Positions 17,497-27,301 of a DNA stretch of 64,000 nucleotides are shown in pieces. The notes beneath the pieces are model-generated. The model saw only the letters and a program-made list of their open reading frames with translations. It ran no database searches and was not told where the DNA came from. Position numbers and translations under genes: made by a program. Within the stretch, counting starts at the first letter, position 1, and each line of letters starts with the position of its first letter. The stretch spans positions 2,368,324 through 2,432,323 of the forward strand of contig NZ_ALVU02000001.1 in NCBI RefSeq assembly GCF_000332075.2, in the 5' to 3' direction. This DNA comes from Synechocystis sp. PCC 7509 (GTDB lineage Bacteria; Cyanobacteriota; Cyanobacteriia; Cyanobacteriales; Chroococcidiopsidaceae).

Positions 17497-18877
17497 AAGC
17501 GCGACTGTACCAACGCAATAACACTCCTGCTAGGCGTTGGGGGTTGTGTCTAACTACACCTGTGGCTTCGTCTTCATCCATGACATTTGCTAGGATAACG
17601 CGTCGCCCTAACTTTGTAACCAATTCGCGGTCGAGAAATACCGGATGAGAGTTTTCTTGAGCATAACGTTTTAAACTACGAGGCGAGGGATATTGTTTGT
17701 GGACTAATACGGCATTAAATAACTTTTCGCCACAAGCATTATCGATCGCTCTAATATGATCGGAAACGGTATAACCGTGAGTCTCTCCTGCTTGGGTCAT
17801 GATATTACACACATAAATGCAAGGTACAGGGGGGACTCTACCGCCGCCTTTGCGCCGGGATGCGATCGCACTGGTTATTTCTGGTACTAATAAGTTAGGA
17901 ATAACGCTAGTGTAAAGGCTACCTGGCCCAATAATAATACAATCAGCTTCTTCAATGGCTTGGATTACTTTCGGTAAGGCGGGAGGACTTGCGGGGATAC
18001 TACCAATTTTGAGAATACTTCCGCCAGCTTCGGTAATATTTGATTCCCCTTCAATGCGTCGTCCGTCGGCTAATTGCGCCCACAACCGCATATCGCTAAG
18101 GGTTGCGGGTAATACTTTTCCTCTTACGGCTAAAACATCGGAACTTGCTGCGATCGCTCTTTCCAAGTCTCCGGTAATATCGCTCATTGCCGTCAAAAAT
18201 AGATTACCAAAACTATGACCCGTTAAACCATCCCCTGCTGTAAATCGATACTGGAATAGTTCTGTTAGTAGTGTTTCCTCCGATGCCAAGGCTGCCAAAC
18301 AGTTGCGAATGTCCCCTGGTGGTAAAACCCCATTTTCTCGTCGCAATCGCCCAGAGGAGCCGCCATCGTCCGCTACAGTGACAATAGCAGTAATGTTATT
18401 GCTGTAAGTTTTCAGTCCTCTAAGTAACGTTGATAGACCTGTCCCGCCACCGATAACAACAATTTTTGGGCCGCGATGTAAGCGACGATAGCTAAGTAAT
18501 ACATCGATTAATTCTTCATCACCTTCTGGTCTTAAAACTTCTGTAATTGAACTAACAGTACGAGTTTGTCCCCAGAAAATTAACAATAGCCCGAATAGCA
18601 GAATTAAGGGGCCGCTAATATAGTTTGGCAAAAAGTTGGCGATCGTGCTTACTAAGTCTTGTATCAGTTGAATTGCATAAAAAATGGGTGTCAGCTTCAC
18701 CCATATTGCTAAACCTAAAGCCGTGAGTACAACGCCACCAGCACTTATTAGCAACCAGCGTTTGACCGATAACCCTGGGGAAAGCCATTTAAACCATTGG
18801 CTAAGTCTATACTGAGTGCGATTGCGCGACTCTTGCCTAAATAGGTTGATGGCTTGTTTGAAATAACTGATTGACAT
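17489..18877 (-). CDS. YvcK/CofD-like gluconeogenesis factor
   Basis: A 462-residue protein of the YvcK (UPF0052, CofD-like) family. Two hydrophobic segments at about 38-58 and 88-105 precede the Rossmann-type domain beginning [19 protein letters not shown]. That domain then shows [16 protein letters not shown] and [13 protein letters not shown]. In other bacteria YvcK binds UDP-sugars and supports growth on gluconeogenic carbon sources and normal cell shape. The N-terminal membrane extension is common in cyanobacterial members. It overlaps tsaE by 8 bp. Confidence 0.88.
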   Translation of the reverse strand: MSISYFKQAINLFRQESRNRTQYRLSQWFKWLSPGLSVKRWLLISAGGVVLTALGLAIWVKLTPIFYAIQLIQDLVSTIANFLPNYISGPLILLFGLLLIFWGQTRTVSSITEVLRPEGDEELIDVLLSYRRLHRGPKIVVIGGGTGLSTLLRGLKTYSNNITAIVTVADDGGSSGRLRRENGVLPPGDIRNCLAALASEETLLTELFQYRFTAGDGLTGHSFGNLFLTAMSDITGDLERAIAASSDVLAVRGKVLPATLSDMRLWAQLADGRRIEGESNITEAGGSILKIGSIPASPPALPKVIQAIEEADCIIIGPGSLYTSVIPNLLVPEITSAIASRRKGGGRVPPVPCIYVCNIMTQAGETHGYTVSDHIRAIDNACGEKLFNAVLVHKQYPSPRSLKRYAQENSHPVFLDRELVTKLGRRVILANVMDEDEATGVVRHNPQRLAGVLLRWYSRAYG

Positions 18878-19330
18878 AGGCTAATTTGACAGGGATTCAC
18901 AAAATGGCTAGGACGCGATTTTGAATTTAAGCGATGCTACTCTAGTTTTCAACCGTAGGAACTTAAATTCATTGTTCAAGGCTTACTTTAAGTTAGCTTC
19001 GTCCACTACCTTAATACTTTTGAGGACGTTGAGGCTGGTTTTTTAGTTGCCATCAAGGTTTATCGGTAACAATACATATTTTATACAATTAATGTCAGGC
19101 TTAATCCTACTATCTAAGTGCATAATTTTACTGGCGCTATCTTTATCTATCTAATAGTTAATAAGAGTTAATTGTCTATTCAAAAATTAATTATTAGTTA
19201 ATGATTATATTGCAATTAAAATTTTACTGTTATTAGCTGATATTTTCTTTGTCTAAATACCTGATAAATATTATTTAATTTCAACTAAACTGCTTATAAT
19301 TATATAAAACTTATATTTAGTGTTTTTGAG
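18878..19330. other. 453-bp AT-rich intergenic region
   Basis: This spacer lies between the divergent yvcK (minus) and ruvC (plus) genes and must hold both promoters. It becomes very AT-rich towards ruvC. I see no ORF with coding character, no tRNA and no strong hairpin in it. Confidence 0.5.
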
Positions 19331-19861
19331 ATGGAAAAGCGGATTTTAGGATTAGATCCAGGTTTAGCTATTTTAGGGTTTGGAACAATTTGCTATCAAG
19401 TAGAAAATTGTGCAGCTAATGATTCTACTTCTGCTTATACTCTTGCCGCTAAAGTAATGAATAAATCAGTAACTCTCCTAGATTTTGGAGTAATTAAAAC
19501 TGCTGCCAATGTAGAAATGGGTAAGCGTCTTTGCATTATTTACGAAGACTTAAATACACTTATGGAGGAATGGAAACCCGATCTTGTAGCTGTTGAAAAA
19601 TTGTTTTTTTACCGGATGGCAAATATTATTACTATAGCTCAAGCTAGGGGAGTAATGATGTTAGTATTAGCTCAACATCAAGTTCCTTTTGTTGAATTTA
19701 CACCAGCTCAAATTAAACAGGCGCTTACAGGCTGGGGTAATGCAGATAAGCAGGAAGTTCAAGAGGCGGTAGCACGAGAATTAGAGTTAGATTATATTCC
19801 GCATCCCGATGATGCTGCTGATGCTTTAGCAGTAGCGTTAACGGCATCTTTTCACTTATAA
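19331..19861 (+). CDS. ruvC: Holliday junction resolvase RuvC
   Basis: A 176-residue endonuclease that cuts four-way junctions made by RuvAB. The first acidic residue is in [15 protein letters not shown] (Asp9), the glutamate is in [15 protein letters not shown], and the last pair is in [13 protein letters not shown]. The motif [14 protein letters not shown] is typical of the family. An insertion of about 20 residues after GFGTICYQ ([13 protein letters not shown]...) lengthens the second strand loop relative to E. coli RuvC. It is a single gene with convergent PP2C downstream. Confidence 0.92.
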   Translation: MEKRILGLDPGLAILGFGTICYQVENCAANDSTSAYTLAAKVMNKSVTLLDFGVIKTAANVEMGKRLCIIYEDLNTLMEEWKPDLVAVEKLFFYRMANIITIAQARGVMMLVLAQHQVPFVEFTPAQIKQALTGWGNADKQEVQEAVARELELDYIPHPDDAADALAVALTASFHL

Positions 19862-19896
19862 AAGTTTTTGATTATAGTTTTTTAGCTATTACAACC

Positions 19897-21732
19897 CTAA
19901 TATTGATTTGATAAATTACATTTCATTGCTACAATTGTTGCATTATCGCGAGCGCCGCGTGTCAACACTAAATCAATCGTGTTATTGACAGCTACTTTTA
20001 AGTTTTGATCTTCTATAAAAATTTTTGCTAGCTCGGTTTGTGGTACTAAATCCCAAACTCCATCGGAGCAAAGGATAATAATATCGTTTTGTTCTAAAAA
20101 TATTGATAATTCCAAGCCAAAATTTTCTAATGTCTGTACATAGTTAGAGCTTAAGTTTGATTTTGAGCCAATACATTTAGTTAAAATATTTCGTTGTTTG
20201 TGTTTGTAACTTTCTTCATAGGTAATGTCACCCTCAGCTAGGAGCATAGCTACTAATGAATGATCTTCGCTCAATTGACAGATCATATTGTTGCGAATTA
20301 AATAAATGCGACTATCTCCTACGTGAGCAATTCTTAAATGACGGCAATTAGCCCAAACTATACTTAAAGTAGTTCCGCCATTATTCACATTCTCATAAAC
20401 ACATTTATTTGCTTTTTCAACTACAGATACTAACCATTTATTACATCTTTCTGCACTCTCATTAATACAATCAATAGGTGCTTCAATTACTGTTTTTACA
20501 GCTAAATGACTAGCAATTTCACCTTGAGCCAAGCCTCCCATTCCATCAGCTAAAACTGCTAAAATTGTATCTTCATGGCTGCTAGAATACTGTTGCACTC
20601 CATAATTATCTTCATTATGCAGACGTTGCATAGATAGTCCGATTGTAGAGTAGCTTTCTACATCCCATTGCACTTTGCGGTTGCTAAATGTTTGGTGAGT
20701 TTCGCTTAATGTTTTGGTCAATTGATCTAGACCAATTCTGTCTTCTACAATAACAGAAAGACAAAGACTAATAATTTGGTAGATGCCTGGTATAGGTGGA
20801 ATATCTAAAGAACTAAAATTGAGCTTTGAGTTGGGCAATTGTTGGTAAATAGACTGATAAAGTAAAGTACCTATAATATAAGCGCTTGTTTTCTCACTAA
20901 TTGGACAATTAAAACCAACTTCTGGGGCGCAGTAATCAGTTTGTTTACCGAATGCAACCTGTTCGCCGAGCAGATGAACATTAGTTAAATCAAAAAACTT
21001 GATTGTCGAATCTACTTGAATAAATGGCGAAATTACCTGAAAACAACACCAGCCTTGCTGATAAATTTGCTGAAATAATTGGCAAATTTGATTAATAATT
21101 TTGATAGATACTTCGCAGCTATGTTTTTGCTGCAACCAAATATCTAAAGTTTGTCCTTCTAGGGGTAAATAACTTAGTAGAAGTAACTTTGATTTTGTTA
21201 AACTATGAGTATTTTCTACAACCTCGTCTTCTAAATAGTCATAATTTTCGGTAGATTCCCATTCTTCATCAAAGTAGCTATCAGGAGTTGATAGCTGGTT
21301 GTAGTTATTAAATAGTTGATTTTCTTCCACCACCATAGCAAAATTGCTTGGATTTGGAATGTCGTCAACTACAAAATTAGTTTGCTCAATTGATTTTATA
21401 TCAGGAGGGTTAAAGCTAGTTTTTAAATAATCCTCACTGGCAATATTTAAAAATAATTCTACTTCTTCTATACTAAAAGTTAGGAGTTTTGCTATTATTG
21501 AGTTTTCTTCAAGAATATGGCGCAACTGTAATTCTCGACTAAGCCCGCCATTTACATCGCCAATACGCAATAAACCAAAATTATCTACTTCTGGGTTAGT
21601 ATTAGCTCCTACTTTTTGAATAAAAACCTTGTAATAATCTACATCAGCAAACTTACCTAAATGCGTCTTGACAACTAAGTAAAAATTATTTAGTTGAAAA
21701 CAAGTATCTTCTTGAACAATTAGACAAGACAT
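19897..21732 (-). CDS. PP2C-type protein phosphatase with N-terminal pseudokinase-like region
   Basis: A 611-residue protein. The C-terminal 245 residues form a PP2C (PPM) phosphatase: LADGMGGLAQGE, AHVGDSRIYLI, SEDHSL and LCSDGVWDLV supply the metal-binding aspartates. Residues about 165-345 look like a degenerate kinase-type fold, with KFFDLTNVHLLG followed by YCAPEVGF, GTLLYQSIYQ and a C-lobe-like helix, but there is no VAIK lysine or HRD loop. The first 160 residues are unrecognised and asparagine-rich. Target proteins are unknown; it probably reverses Ser/Thr phosphorylation in the cytosol. Confidence 0.8.
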   Translation of the reverse strand: MSCLIVQEDTCFQLNNFYLVVKTHLGKFADVDYYKVFIQKVGANTNPEVDNFGLLRIGDVNGGLSRELQLRHILEENSIIAKLLTFSIEEVELFLNIASEDYLKTSFNPPDIKSIEQTNFVVDDIPNPSNFAMVVEENQLFNNYNQLSTPDSYFDEEWESTENYDYLEDEVVENTHSLTKSKLLLLSYLPLEGQTLDIWLQQKHSCEVSIKIINQICQLFQQIYQQGWCCFQVISPFIQVDSTIKFFDLTNVHLLGEQVAFGKQTDYCAPEVGFNCPISEKTSAYIIGTLLYQSIYQQLPNSKLNFSSLDIPPIPGIYQIISLCLSVIVEDRIGLDQLTKTLSETHQTFSNRKVQWDVESYSTIGLSMQRLHNEDNYGVQQYSSSHEDTILAVLADGMGGLAQGEIASHLAVKTVIEAPIDCINESAERCNKWLVSVVEKANKCVYENVNNGGTTLSIVWANCRHLRIAHVGDSRIYLIRNNMICQLSEDHSLVAMLLAEGDITYEESYKHKQRNILTKCIGSKSNLSSNYVQTLENFGLELSIFLEQNDIIILCSDGVWDLVPQTELAKIFIEDQNLKVAVNNTIDLVLTRGARDNATIVAMKCNLSNQY

Positions 21733-21912
21733 ATTAAAAAATATATTTATAACGAAACAATGTTTTAGAATAATTTGCTAAGTTATCTAAGTGTTGTTGT
21801 AAAAATTGTATTCGATTTTTTAATCCTTGTAAAAGATCAGGGCAATAAAGCTCAAGACTTGATCAATTATTTGCAGATAAAAGCTATTTATAAACTTTTA
21901 ACCACACAAAAA

Positions 21913-21947
21913 AATAATTAAGAGGGATTCAAGCCTTCTCAATTATT
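21913..21947 (-). terminator. Intrinsic terminator of argD
   Basis: On the minus strand AATAATTGAGAAGG pairs with CCCTCTTAATTATT, with a few mismatches, across a 7-nt loop. Several Ts follow. It lies about 60 bp after the argD stop codon. Confidence 0.7.
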
Positions 21948-22006
21948 TTCCTACCTATTTTGAAAAAATCCTGCTGACGGTAGTTAGAAATAGCCGCTCA
22001 TCAAAA

Positions 22007-23284
22007 TTAAACCACAGCTATTATCGCCCGTTCTAGAGCCTGTAAAGCCGTGTCTACCTCAAAAGCGGAAACAATGAGCGGTGGTACGAACCGGATAACT
22101 TTGGGGCCTGCGGGTACGAGTAACAAGCCTTCATTCATCGCCGCCTTAACCACATCGCTAGAAGTTAAGGGGATATCTTGAGCTAATTCCATACCATTAA
22201 TTAAACCCCAGCCGCGCACCTCCGCAACAATATTCGAGTATTTTGCCAAAATTGCTTTTAAGCCTGCTCTTAGTTGTTCACCACGCTCAACGACGTTTTG
22301 GAGTAATAAATCGCGTTCGATGGTTTCTAGGACGCATAGCGCCGCCGCACAAGCTAAAGGATTGCCGCCAAAGGTACTAGCATGATCCCCCGGATTGAAG
22401 ACATCGCAAAAAGACTTACACAGCATTGCACCAATGGGGATACCACCGCCCAAACCTTTAGCACTGGTGAAAACATCAGGCTCAATCCCTAAGTTTTCGT
22501 AACCCCATAGTTTTCCGGTTCTACCTACACCTACTTGGACTTCATCTAGCATTAATAAAATGCCCGTTTCATCGCAAATATCGCGGAGACGCTGGAAATA
22601 AGCGCGATCGCCCGGACGAACACCGCCCTCTCCCTGCAAGGGTTCTAGTAAAATTGCCGCCACACCGCGATCGCCGGAATCTAATTCAGTTATTGCCGTT
22701 TCTACAGCTTTGACATCGTTATAAGGCACGTAATGAAAACCGGGAACTAAGGGACTAAAATCTTTTTGGTACTTTGGCTGTCCGGTGGCGGTAATAGTTG
22801 CTAAAGTGCGTCCGTGAAAGCTGGCAGTAGCAGTTAAAATAATTGGCTCATCAATTTTTTTGACTGTATGGGCGTATTTACGAGCAAGTTTAATCGCTCC
22901 TTCGTTTGCTTCCGCGCCAGAATTACAGAAAAACACCCGATCCGCGCAAGAAGTATCGATCAGCTTTTTAGCTAACTGACCTTGAACGGGAATGTAGTAT
23001 AAATTGGAAACATGATGCAGGGTTTGAATTTGCCGGATTACGGTTTCCACTAAAGCGCTGTGAGCGTGTCCTAAAGTGCAAGTAGCAATTCCGGCAACAA
23101 AGTCTAGATATTCGCGCCCTTGAGTATCCCAAACCTTACAACCTTCGCCTTTTTCTAAAGCTAAAGGAAAGCGCCCGTAAGTCGTCATTACCGAGCGATC
23201 GAAACTACTTGGATCGTAGGGACTACCTAAAACTGGGGCAGATTCGGCGGGTATAGAGAGATTTTCAACTAAATCTATACTCAT
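22007..23284 (-). CDS. argD: Acetylornithine aminotransferase
   Basis: A 425-residue PLP-dependent class III aminotransferase of arginine synthesis that converts N-acetylglutamate semialdehyde to N-acetylornithine. FCNSGAEANEGAIKLARKY and ILLMLDEVQVGVGRTGKLWGYE are class-III motifs, and the PLP lysine lies in TSAKGLGGGIPIGAML. The start ATG 23284 has AAAGGAGT upstream at 23291-23298. A terminator follows at 21913-21947. Family and length fit ArgD; closely related ornithine or succinyl-ornithine enzymes cannot be fully excluded. Confidence 0.92.
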   Translation of the reverse strand: MSIDLVENLSIPAESAPVLGSPYDPSSFDRSVMTTYGRFPLALEKGEGCKVWDTQGREYLDFVAGIATCTLGHAHSALVETVIRQIQTLHHVSNLYYIPVQGQLAKKLIDTSCADRVFFCNSGAEANEGAIKLARKYAHTVKKIDEPIILTATASFHGRTLATITATGQPKYQKDFSPLVPGFHYVPYNDVKAVETAITELDSGDRGVAAILLEPLQGEGGVRPGDRAYFQRLRDICDETGILLMLDEVQVGVGRTGKLWGYENLGIEPDVFTSAKGLGGGIPIGAMLCKSFCDVFNPGDHASTFGGNPLACAAALCVLETIERDLLLQNVVERGEQLRAGLKAILAKYSNIVAEVRGWGLINGMELAQDIPLTSSDVVKAAMNEGLLLVPAGPKVIRFVPPLIVSAFEVDTALQALERAIIAVV

Positions 23285-23447
23285 TAATCACTCCTTTAAA
23301 AGTTATTTATTTTTATCAAGTTTAATAGCTGCCAGCCAAAAATTTTGTCCGATTTGATTCAACTAGCCATAATTGGCAGAAAAAACAGTTATAGATAGGG
23401 CATTGCCTATTCAAGGGATGAAAATCATCGACGGCAATCTTTGTGGA

Positions 23448-23474
23448 TAGAGACGTTGCAGTGCAACGTCTCTA
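23448..23474. repeat. Dispersed palindromic repeat, family A
   Basis: Thirteen-base arms TAGAGACGTTGCA (23448-23460) and TGCAACGTCTCTA (23462-23474) with a one-base centre form an almost perfect palindrome. Related copies are at 29786-29806, 38069-38088 and 39228-39256, all in spacers. This copy is in the divergent spacer between argD and the K+ channel gene. Confidence 0.75.
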
Positions 23475-23527
23475 CACAATTTTGCATTGCTTATATAATT
23501 CAAAGCTAACACTATCGGCAAACCCCT

Positions 23528-24601
23528 GTGTATTCAACCTTCGAGCAAAAATATCGCCGTATCCAAAAAGAGTTACTCGCAGGTGCGATCGCCCTTGGGG
23601 GTGTTTTTATCATTGGCACTTTATGGTATTGGCTGGTAGAAGGTTGGACTTGGGAAGATGCGGCTTATATGACCGTAATTACTCTTGCTACTGTTGGGTT
23701 TGGGGAAATTAACCCTTTGGGCAACCGGGGGCGTTTATTTACTATCTCCTTGATTTTAATGGGAGTAGTGACTATTGGTTATATCGTCAATCGTTTTACA
23801 GAAGCATTAATTCAAGGTTACTTTCAAGAAGGACTTCGAGTTAGGCAACAACGGCGGGCGATGGAATCACTAACAGGACATTATATTATTTGTGGTTGCG
23901 GGCGTACCGGGCAGCAAGTGGCTTTAGAATTTGCCGCCGAAGCGGTTTTATTTGTAGCTGTTGATTTAAGTCTTACTTCGATTCAAGCGGCGCAGCAATT
24001 AGGTCATATTGCCGTTCAAGGGGATGCTACTTTAGATGAAACTTTAATTAAAGTAGGGATTGAAAGGGCAGTGGGTTTAGTGGCGGCTTTGCCATCGGAT
24101 GCGGAAAATTTATATACTGTGCTGTCGGCAAAAACTTTAAATCCCAATATCCGCGCGATCGCGCGAGCAAGTAACCGAGAAGCGTTGCAGAAGCTGCAAC
24201 GGGCGGGAGCTGATGCCGTAGTCTCCCCCTATATCACGGGCGGCAAAAGGATGGCGGCGGCGGCGCTCAGACCCCAGGTAATGGATTTTGTAGATGGTAT
24301 CCTGACTGGGGGCGATCGGGAGTTGTATATGGAAGAATATCGTCTCGATCCGGCGGTTTGTCCTTGTATTGGTCAGTCGTTAAAGGAAGCCAGGTTACGC
24401 AGTCAATCGGGGGCTTTGGTGTTGGCGATTCGGCGCGTTGATGGTAGTCTAATCGGTGGCCCGACGGCGGAAACAATTTTGATGGCGGGAGACTTACTAA
24501 TTTGCATGGGTACGGGGGAACAGTTGCGGCAAATTAATCAAATCTTAGGCCCGATTCGCTATCGCGTTCCGCGTCCGCCTAAGCAGGGAACAAACAATTA
24601 G
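23528..24601 (+). CDS. Potassium channel protein with RCK/TrkA-N domain
   Basis: A 357-residue two-transmembrane channel subunit. Helices at about 15-35 and 65-87 flank the selectivity filter TLATVGFGEI, where TVGFG replaces the more common TVGYG. The cytosolic RCK domain starts YIICGCGRTGQQVALEFAAE, a Rossmann nucleotide-binding motif, followed by a TrkA-C-like module from about 265. Such channels gate K+ in response to a bound ligand. The start is GTG 23528 without a clear ribosome site. Its stop overlaps the convergent small gene at 24598 by 4 bp. Confidence 0.9.
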   Translation: MYSTFEQKYRRIQKELLAGAIALGGVFIIGTLWYWLVEGWTWEDAAYMTVITLATVGFGEINPLGNRGRLFTISLILMGVVTIGYIVNRFTEALIQGYFQEGLRVRQQRRAMESLTGHYIICGCGRTGQQVALEFAAEAVLFVAVDLSLTSIQAAQQLGHIAVQGDATLDETLIKVGIERAVGLVAALPSDAENLYTVLSAKTLNPNIRAIARASNREALQKLQRAGADAVVSPYITGGKRMAAAALRPQVMDFVDGILTGGDRELYMEEYRLDPAVCPCIGQSLKEARLRSQSGALVLAIRRVDGSLIGGPTAETILMAGDLLICMGTGEQLRQINQILGPIRYRVPRPPKQGTNN

Positions 24602-24804
24602 TCTAATTTCAAAGCATTAACTGGTACTTCGTCCCAAGTTGCTACTGTGCGCATATTCGCTACCCATCCGGCGGATTTTTGGCTGTCGGTTAAGTTATGA
24701 CCAAAAGATTCGTGACAATCAATAGCTTGGGCTTCGTCGCGGCAAGCAATGCAAGCATGAATCATCCCCGATGGATCGATTTGTTCGTTTACCCAAATAG
24801 TCAA
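24598..24804 (-). CDS. Conserved-looking 68-residue Cys/His-rich small protein
   Basis: I do not recognise this protein. It is 68 residues long and acidic, with a cluster HACIACRDEAQAIDCHESFGH (spaced Cys18, Cys21, Cys30, His31, His36) that could hold a metal ion. The start TTG 24804 is supported by AGGAGG at 24813-24818, eight bases upstream. That site overlaps the TAG stop of the GNAT gene, so the two genes are probably translationally coupled. It overlaps the K+ channel stop by 4 bp on the opposite strand. Confidence 0.65.
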   Translation of the reverse strand: MTIWVNEQIDPSGMIHACIACRDEAQAIDCHESFGHNLTDSQKSAGWVANMRTVATWDEVPVNALKLD

Positions 24805-24816
24805 GGCTATTACCTC

Positions 24817-25305
24817 CTATAAAAAAATTGATAATTTATTTAATGATTCGCCTGTAACTCGGCAAATTCTCCAGTCTGGTAGGACTTCTGCGCCCATACG
24901 CTCGTAAAAAGTAATCGCATCACTATTCCAATCTAAAACGCTCCACTCCAATCGTCCATAGCCGCGCTCTACAGTTAGTTTGGCTAAATAACCTAAAATC
25001 TCTTTCCCAATTCCCTGACGGCGGTATTTAGGTAAAACAAATAGGTCTTCTAAATATATTCCTGGTTGCGTGAGAAATGTTGAGTAATTAGGAAAAAACA
25101 AGGCAAATCCGGCAGTTTCGCCGTCATATTCCGCAATTATTGCCTCAACGTAAGGATGAGAACCAAATAAATGTTCCTGCAAAGCTTCTACACTGCCTGT
25201 AACGGCATGAGCTAACTTTTCGTACTCTGCTAGGGCTTGGATTAAACCAAACAGTTTCCCTACGTCATCCAGTGCGGCTGGACGTAATTTTAAGTTTATT
25301 TCCAT
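24817..25305 (-). CDS. GNAT-family N-acetyltransferase
   Basis: A 162-residue acetyltransferase of the GNAT superfamily. The acetyl-CoA pyrophosphate loop is YRRQGIGKEILGYLAK (about 94-109), preceded by IYLEDLFVLPK and followed by LEWSVLDWNSDAITFYERMGAE. This pattern resembles the diamine/polyamine (SAT-like) acetyltransferase group. The substrate is not determined. The stop codon is embedded in the ribosome-binding site of the following 68-residue gene. Confidence 0.9.
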   Translation of the reverse strand: MEINLKLRPAALDDVGKLFGLIQALAEYEKLAHAVTGSVEALQEHLFGSHPYVEAIIAEYDGETAGFALFFPNYSTFLTQPGIYLEDLFVLPKYRRQGIGKEILGYLAKLTVERGYGRLEWSVLDWNSDAITFYERMGAEVLPDWRICRVTGESLNKLSIFL

Positions 25306-25366
25306 ACATACATCTACGGCTGCTTTTAGATTTTAGCCATACTTTCGCCCTAGAATCAGAATTATT

Positions 25367-26518
25367 TTAAACTAGCCAACCTTTTAAGCGTTTGGCTATT
25401 TGGGGTCGTCGTAATTTTCGCATCGCTTTACTTTGAATTTGCCTGACTCGTTCGCGGGAAAGATTGAACAAACAGCCAACTTCTTCCAACGTACAAGGTT
25501 CGCTAGTCGTTAAACCATAACGTAAGGAAATCACGTCTTTTTCTCTGGGAGTTAACACGTCTGCTAATACATCCCAAATTTCTTGGCGCATCATGGTTTC
25601 ATTCATTTGCTGTTCGGGGGATTGTCCGTCTTCATCTTCCAGCAAATCTACGAGTTCAGTATCTTCTTCTTTGCCTACACGATGATTTAATGATAGAGAT
25701 TTACGCCTTAGTTGTTGCAATTGGCGCAGTTGTTCGGGAGTTGTATCTAAAGCTTGGGCTAATTCGTTTTCTGTGGCGTTGCGATGTAGTTTTTGCTTGA
25801 TTTCTCGCTGGGCTTTCTTGAGTTTATTTAGTTTTTCAACGATATGTATTGGTAATCTAATAGTTCTAGCATCATTGGCGATCGCTCTAGTTATTGCTTG
25901 TCTAATCCACCAATAGGCGTAAGTAGAAAATTTGTAACCTTTATCGGGATCGAACTTTTCTGTCGCTCGATTCAATCCCATTGCGCCTTCTTGAATTAAG
26001 TCTAAAAATTGTACGCCTCGATTCAAATATCTTTTCGCAATGGATACGACTAAACGTAAATTTGAGCGAATCATTTTCCGTTTGGCTACTCTACCTTGAT
26101 ATAGCTTTTGTTCTAGCTGGCGTTCGGTTAAACCAAAAGCGGCGGCGGTTTCTGCTTGGGTAGCACGGCGATTTAGTTTGCTACTCAAACTTTCTTGCAA
26201 GTTATCTACTTCAACTAAAAACTGTACTCGTTTTGCTAACTCTACTTCTTCGTCTGCTTTTAGCAATGGATAACGCGCCATTTCTTTGAAGAAGGCTCCC
26301 ACTGCGTCGTCTGAATCTGTCTTGCGATATCCTGATGGTCTAGCTGCGGCTAAACTATCTCCATCTCTATCTTCAGAACCTCCAATTTCTACGTCTTCTA
26401 TTTCTCCTACTGCTGCTATGTTTTCTAAAGACGGTTCTTCTAAATCGTCGGTATGAGAATTACTTGTTTCTTCTATTGGTAACAAAATATCAATTGATTC
26501 TAATTCAGTAATATTCAT
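25367..26518 (-). CDS. Group 2 RNA polymerase sigma factor (RpoD-like)
   Basis: A 383-residue sigma-70 protein starting at ATG 26518; the open frame extends to a TTG at 26566 with no homology. After an acidic N-terminal tail come region 1.2 (DDAVGAFFKEMARYPLL), region 2 (NLRLVVSIAKRYLNRG, LIQEGAMGLNRA, YAYWWIRQAITRAI), region 3 and region 4 (LTPREKDVISLRYGL, LFNLSRERVRQIQ). Cyanobacterial group 2 factors (SigB-SigE) direct transcription in response to light, carbon, nitrogen and stress. The pattern is closest to SigC-type in my reading, but that letter is uncertain. A long upstream spacer suggests complex control. Confidence 0.9.
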   Translation of the reverse strand: MNITELESIDILLPIEETSNSHTDDLEEPSLENIAAVGEIEDVEIGGSEDRDGDSLAAARPSGYRKTDSDDAVGAFFKEMARYPLLKADEEVELAKRVQFLVEVDNLQESLSSKLNRRATQAETAAAFGLTERQLEQKLYQGRVAKRKMIRSNLRLVVSIAKRYLNRGVQFLDLIQEGAMGLNRATEKFDPDKGYKFSTYAYWWIRQAITRAIANDARTIRLPIHIVEKLNKLKKAQREIKQKLHRNATENELAQALDTTPEQLRQLQQLRRKSLSLNHRVGKEEDTELVDLLEDEDGQSPEQQMNETMMRQEIWDVLADVLTPREKDVISLRYGLTTSEPCTLEEVGCLFNLSRERVRQIQSKAMRKLRRPQIAKRLKGWLV

Positions 26519-27301
26519 ATTTTTGTTTAGGTAAAATGTGACGTATTTACTTTGTAATTGAAGCAATGCTTTTACAGAATTACTTAAATTGAAGTACCTT
26601 AGCCTATTGGCTCTTGACTACATAGCAGTTTGAATAAGTAAAATTTAGTATATTTTTTAAATGTTAAGTTGTTACTTCTATTTTCTCCTTCTATTTTTAT
26701 CTTTGAAGATGATTCTGTTCTTATCCTAGCGCTAATTCAAAAATAAATGTTTGTGCTGTTGCTATGGATGCTTTTTATAGTTTTCCTAGACGGACTTATA
26801 TTGAGTTATTTTGAAGTTAGATAAAGCTACACTGCAAAAATAACTTAACTAATAAATTTATTTAGCTACCAAGAAATGCCTATAATCAATCCTAAGCACT
26901 CTCTAAGTAAATTTTAACTATATTCTCACCAAACTATCAAAACTTATTAACAACCTTTGCAATTAAGTAGCTAAAATGAATGATGGCAATATTTGATTGT
27001 TGTGCTAGGACAACTTTGTTTGATCGGTTTTTAAGTCGATGATGGAACATTTATGCCTAACTATTACTGATTTATCGCCCTCAAAAACAGAATCTCATAC
27101 ATCTCAAAGCTTTACTCTCTACCGATGGGGAGAAAATATGATTTTTTAAATAAGTACCTACGTAATATTAGTTACAACTTTAAGGGCGATCGCTCAAACT
27201 TATGTCAATAATGGGCTAATTATGGCGTTTATGTTGGGCATTATTGAGTATAAAAAAATCATACTTTAAACTAAAGCTTTAATTAAGGATACCTCTGATT
27301 T
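26519..27301. promoter_or_regulatory. Long divergent regulatory region between sigma factor and priA
   Basis: About 780 bp without a convincing gene separates the divergent sigma factor and priA starts. It contains one HIP1 core near 27187 and long AT-rich stretches. No tRNA or strong hairpin is evident. Its length suggests a long 5' leader for the sigma gene or an unannotated small RNA, but nothing in it can be assigned. Confidence 0.4.
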
